Origin: Syntrophaceae bacterium
GTDB taxonomy: Bacteria > Desulfobacterota > Syntrophia > Syntrophales > Smithellaceae
Reading direction: 5' to 3'
Length of the DNA stretch: 38,011 nucleotides
Assembly: GCA_018056765.1 (NCBI GenBank)
Contig: JAGPFA010000023.1
Span: forward strand, 1-38,011
Position 1 is the stretch's first letter. Each line of letters opens with the position of its first letter. The translations under genes were made by a program, and so were the position numbers. The notes beneath the pieces were generated by a model, which saw only the letters and a list, made by a program, of their open reading frames with translations, was not told the origin of the DNA and did no database searches. Shown here piece by piece: positions 37,279 to 38,011 of the stretch.

Positions 37279-38011
37279 TTAGAGATTTTTCAATACTTTG
37301 GTGAGGGCGGAGAGGGTTTCGTCGATGTCCGCGTCCGTATGGGCGAAGCTCAGGAAGCCTGACTCAAACTGAGACGGCGCCAGCCAAACGCCGTTTTCCA
37401 TCATGCCGTGGAAGAAGCGCGCATAGAGGTTCGTGTTTGACTCCAGGGCATCGGCCAGATTGCGAACAGGCTCTTCGCGGAAAAAAACAGTGAACATCGA
37501 AAAAACCCTATTCAGACAGCAGGCGATCCCACGGCGTGAGAACTCGTCTTCCACTTCCCGGCAAAGAGTGTCGGCACGATCCGCCAGCTGGGCATAATCG
37601 TCTTTGCCCGCTTGCAGAATCTTGAGCGTGGCGATGCCCGCGCTCATGGCCAGAGGGTTTCCGGAAAGAGTTCCCGCCTGATAGACATCACCGGCGGGAG
37701 CGAGCCTTTGCATGAATTTCTTTTTACCGCCCAGGGCACCCACCGGCAGCCCCCCTCCGATAATTTTTCCCAGGCAGGTAAGATCAGGCTCAATACCGCA
37801 CAGGTTCTGATAACCGCAGAAACCGAACCTGAAGCCGGTGATGACCTCATCGAAAATCAGGATAATATCGTGTCGGGCGGTCAACTCGCGCATCTTTTTC
37901 AAATATCCCTGTGCCGGCGGTACAACACCCATATTGCCGGCGACCGGCTCGACAATGACGGCGGCCAGACGATCCGCATAGCGGTGGATGGCCTCTTCGA
38001 GGGCGGCCTGG
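37279..38011 (-). CDS. hemL: Glutamate-1-semialdehyde 2,1-aminomutase (5' end outside window)
   Basis: PLP enzyme that isomerises glutamate-1-semialdehyde to 5-aminolevulinate, an early step of haem, sirohaem and cobalamin synthesis. Only the C-terminal 243 or so residues are present; the frame stays open to the window edge (IVEPVAGNMGVVPP continues upstream), so the ATG at 37932 is internal. Family blocks visible: IFDEVITGFR, the PLP-lysine motif TCLGKIIGGGLPVGALGG and YQAGTLSGNPLAMSAG. The gene ends 82 bases before the UDP-sugar dehydrogenase start. Confidence 0.95.
   Translation of the reverse strand, partial: QAALEEAIHRYADRLAAVIVEPVAGNMGVVPPAQGYLKKMRELTARHDIILIFDEVITGFRFGFCGYQNLCGIEPDLTCLGKIIGGGLPVGALGGKKKFMQRLAPAGDVYQAGTLSGNPLAMSAGIATLKILQAGKDDYAQLADRADTLCREVEDEFSRRGIACCLNRVFSMFTVFFREEPVRNLADALESNTNLYARFFHGMMENGVWLAPSQFESGFLSFAHTDADIDETLSALTKVLKNL

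Overview
This window reads as chromosomal DNA from a strictly anaerobic, diderm bacterium. The gene content fits the Syntrophales/Desulfobacterota ('deltaproteobacterial') group best: anaerobic quinone-linked glycerol-3-phosphate dehydrogenase GlpABC, a giant Fe-S/ATPase CoA-dehydratase-activase fusion, an EFR1 flavo-ferredoxin protein, a Cam-type gamma carbonic anhydrase, an OFA-family transporter, and a separate atpZ-atpI-atpB operon. The taxonomic guess is inference. No phage, transposon, CRISPR array, tRNA or rRNA gene was recognised.

Layout. (1) 213-5684, minus strand: glpK-glpA-glpB-glpC, a tight glycerol/glycerol-3-phosphate operon with a good sigma70-type promoter and a GlpR-like half-operator in its leader. 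(2) 5685-6242: a structured divergent intergenic region with palindromes and a plus-strand promoter. (3) 6243-7480, plus: exported DUF4124-glutaredoxin overlapping an EFR1 flavodoxin/ferredoxin protein. (4) 7533-9622, minus: KtrA/KtrB-type potassium uptake. (5) 9652-12995, minus: lspA and ileS, with an attenuator-like leader upstream of ileS. (6) 13274-18291, plus: LPP20-like exported protein, mutL, miaA, and a TPR/SLH lipoprotein. (7) 18417-25023, plus: valS-nadC-birA-coaX-coaE-cam, a run of cofactor genes (NAD, biotin attachment, CoA) closed by a carbonic anhydrase and a terminator. (8) 25097-25819: zinc-ribbon/J-domain protein of unknown role. (9) 25896-26528, minus: mobA. (10) 26668-27903, plus: OFA-type MFS transporter. 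It converges through a shared bidirectional terminator on (11) a 1436-residue CoA-dehydratase-activase fusion on the minus strand (27956-32266). (12) 32466-38011, minus: hemL (cut by the window edge), a UDP-sugar dehydrogenase, gmd and fcl for nucleotide-sugar synthesis, then atpZ-atpI-atpB ending in a strong terminator with no atpE behind it.

How the genes fit together. GlpK and GlpABC take glycerol to DHAP and pass electrons to quinone. The cofactor operon supplies NAD, CoA and biotinylated carboxylases, and the Cam enzyme plausibly feeds or drains bicarbonate for those carboxylases. The activase fusion has every part needed for ATP-driven low-potential electron transfer and is the least understood large gene here. 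The best candidates for something undescribed are this fusion, the ileS leader (short ORF abutting a terminator), the zinc-ribbon/J-domain protein, and the palindrome-rich region between glpK and the glutaredoxin gene.
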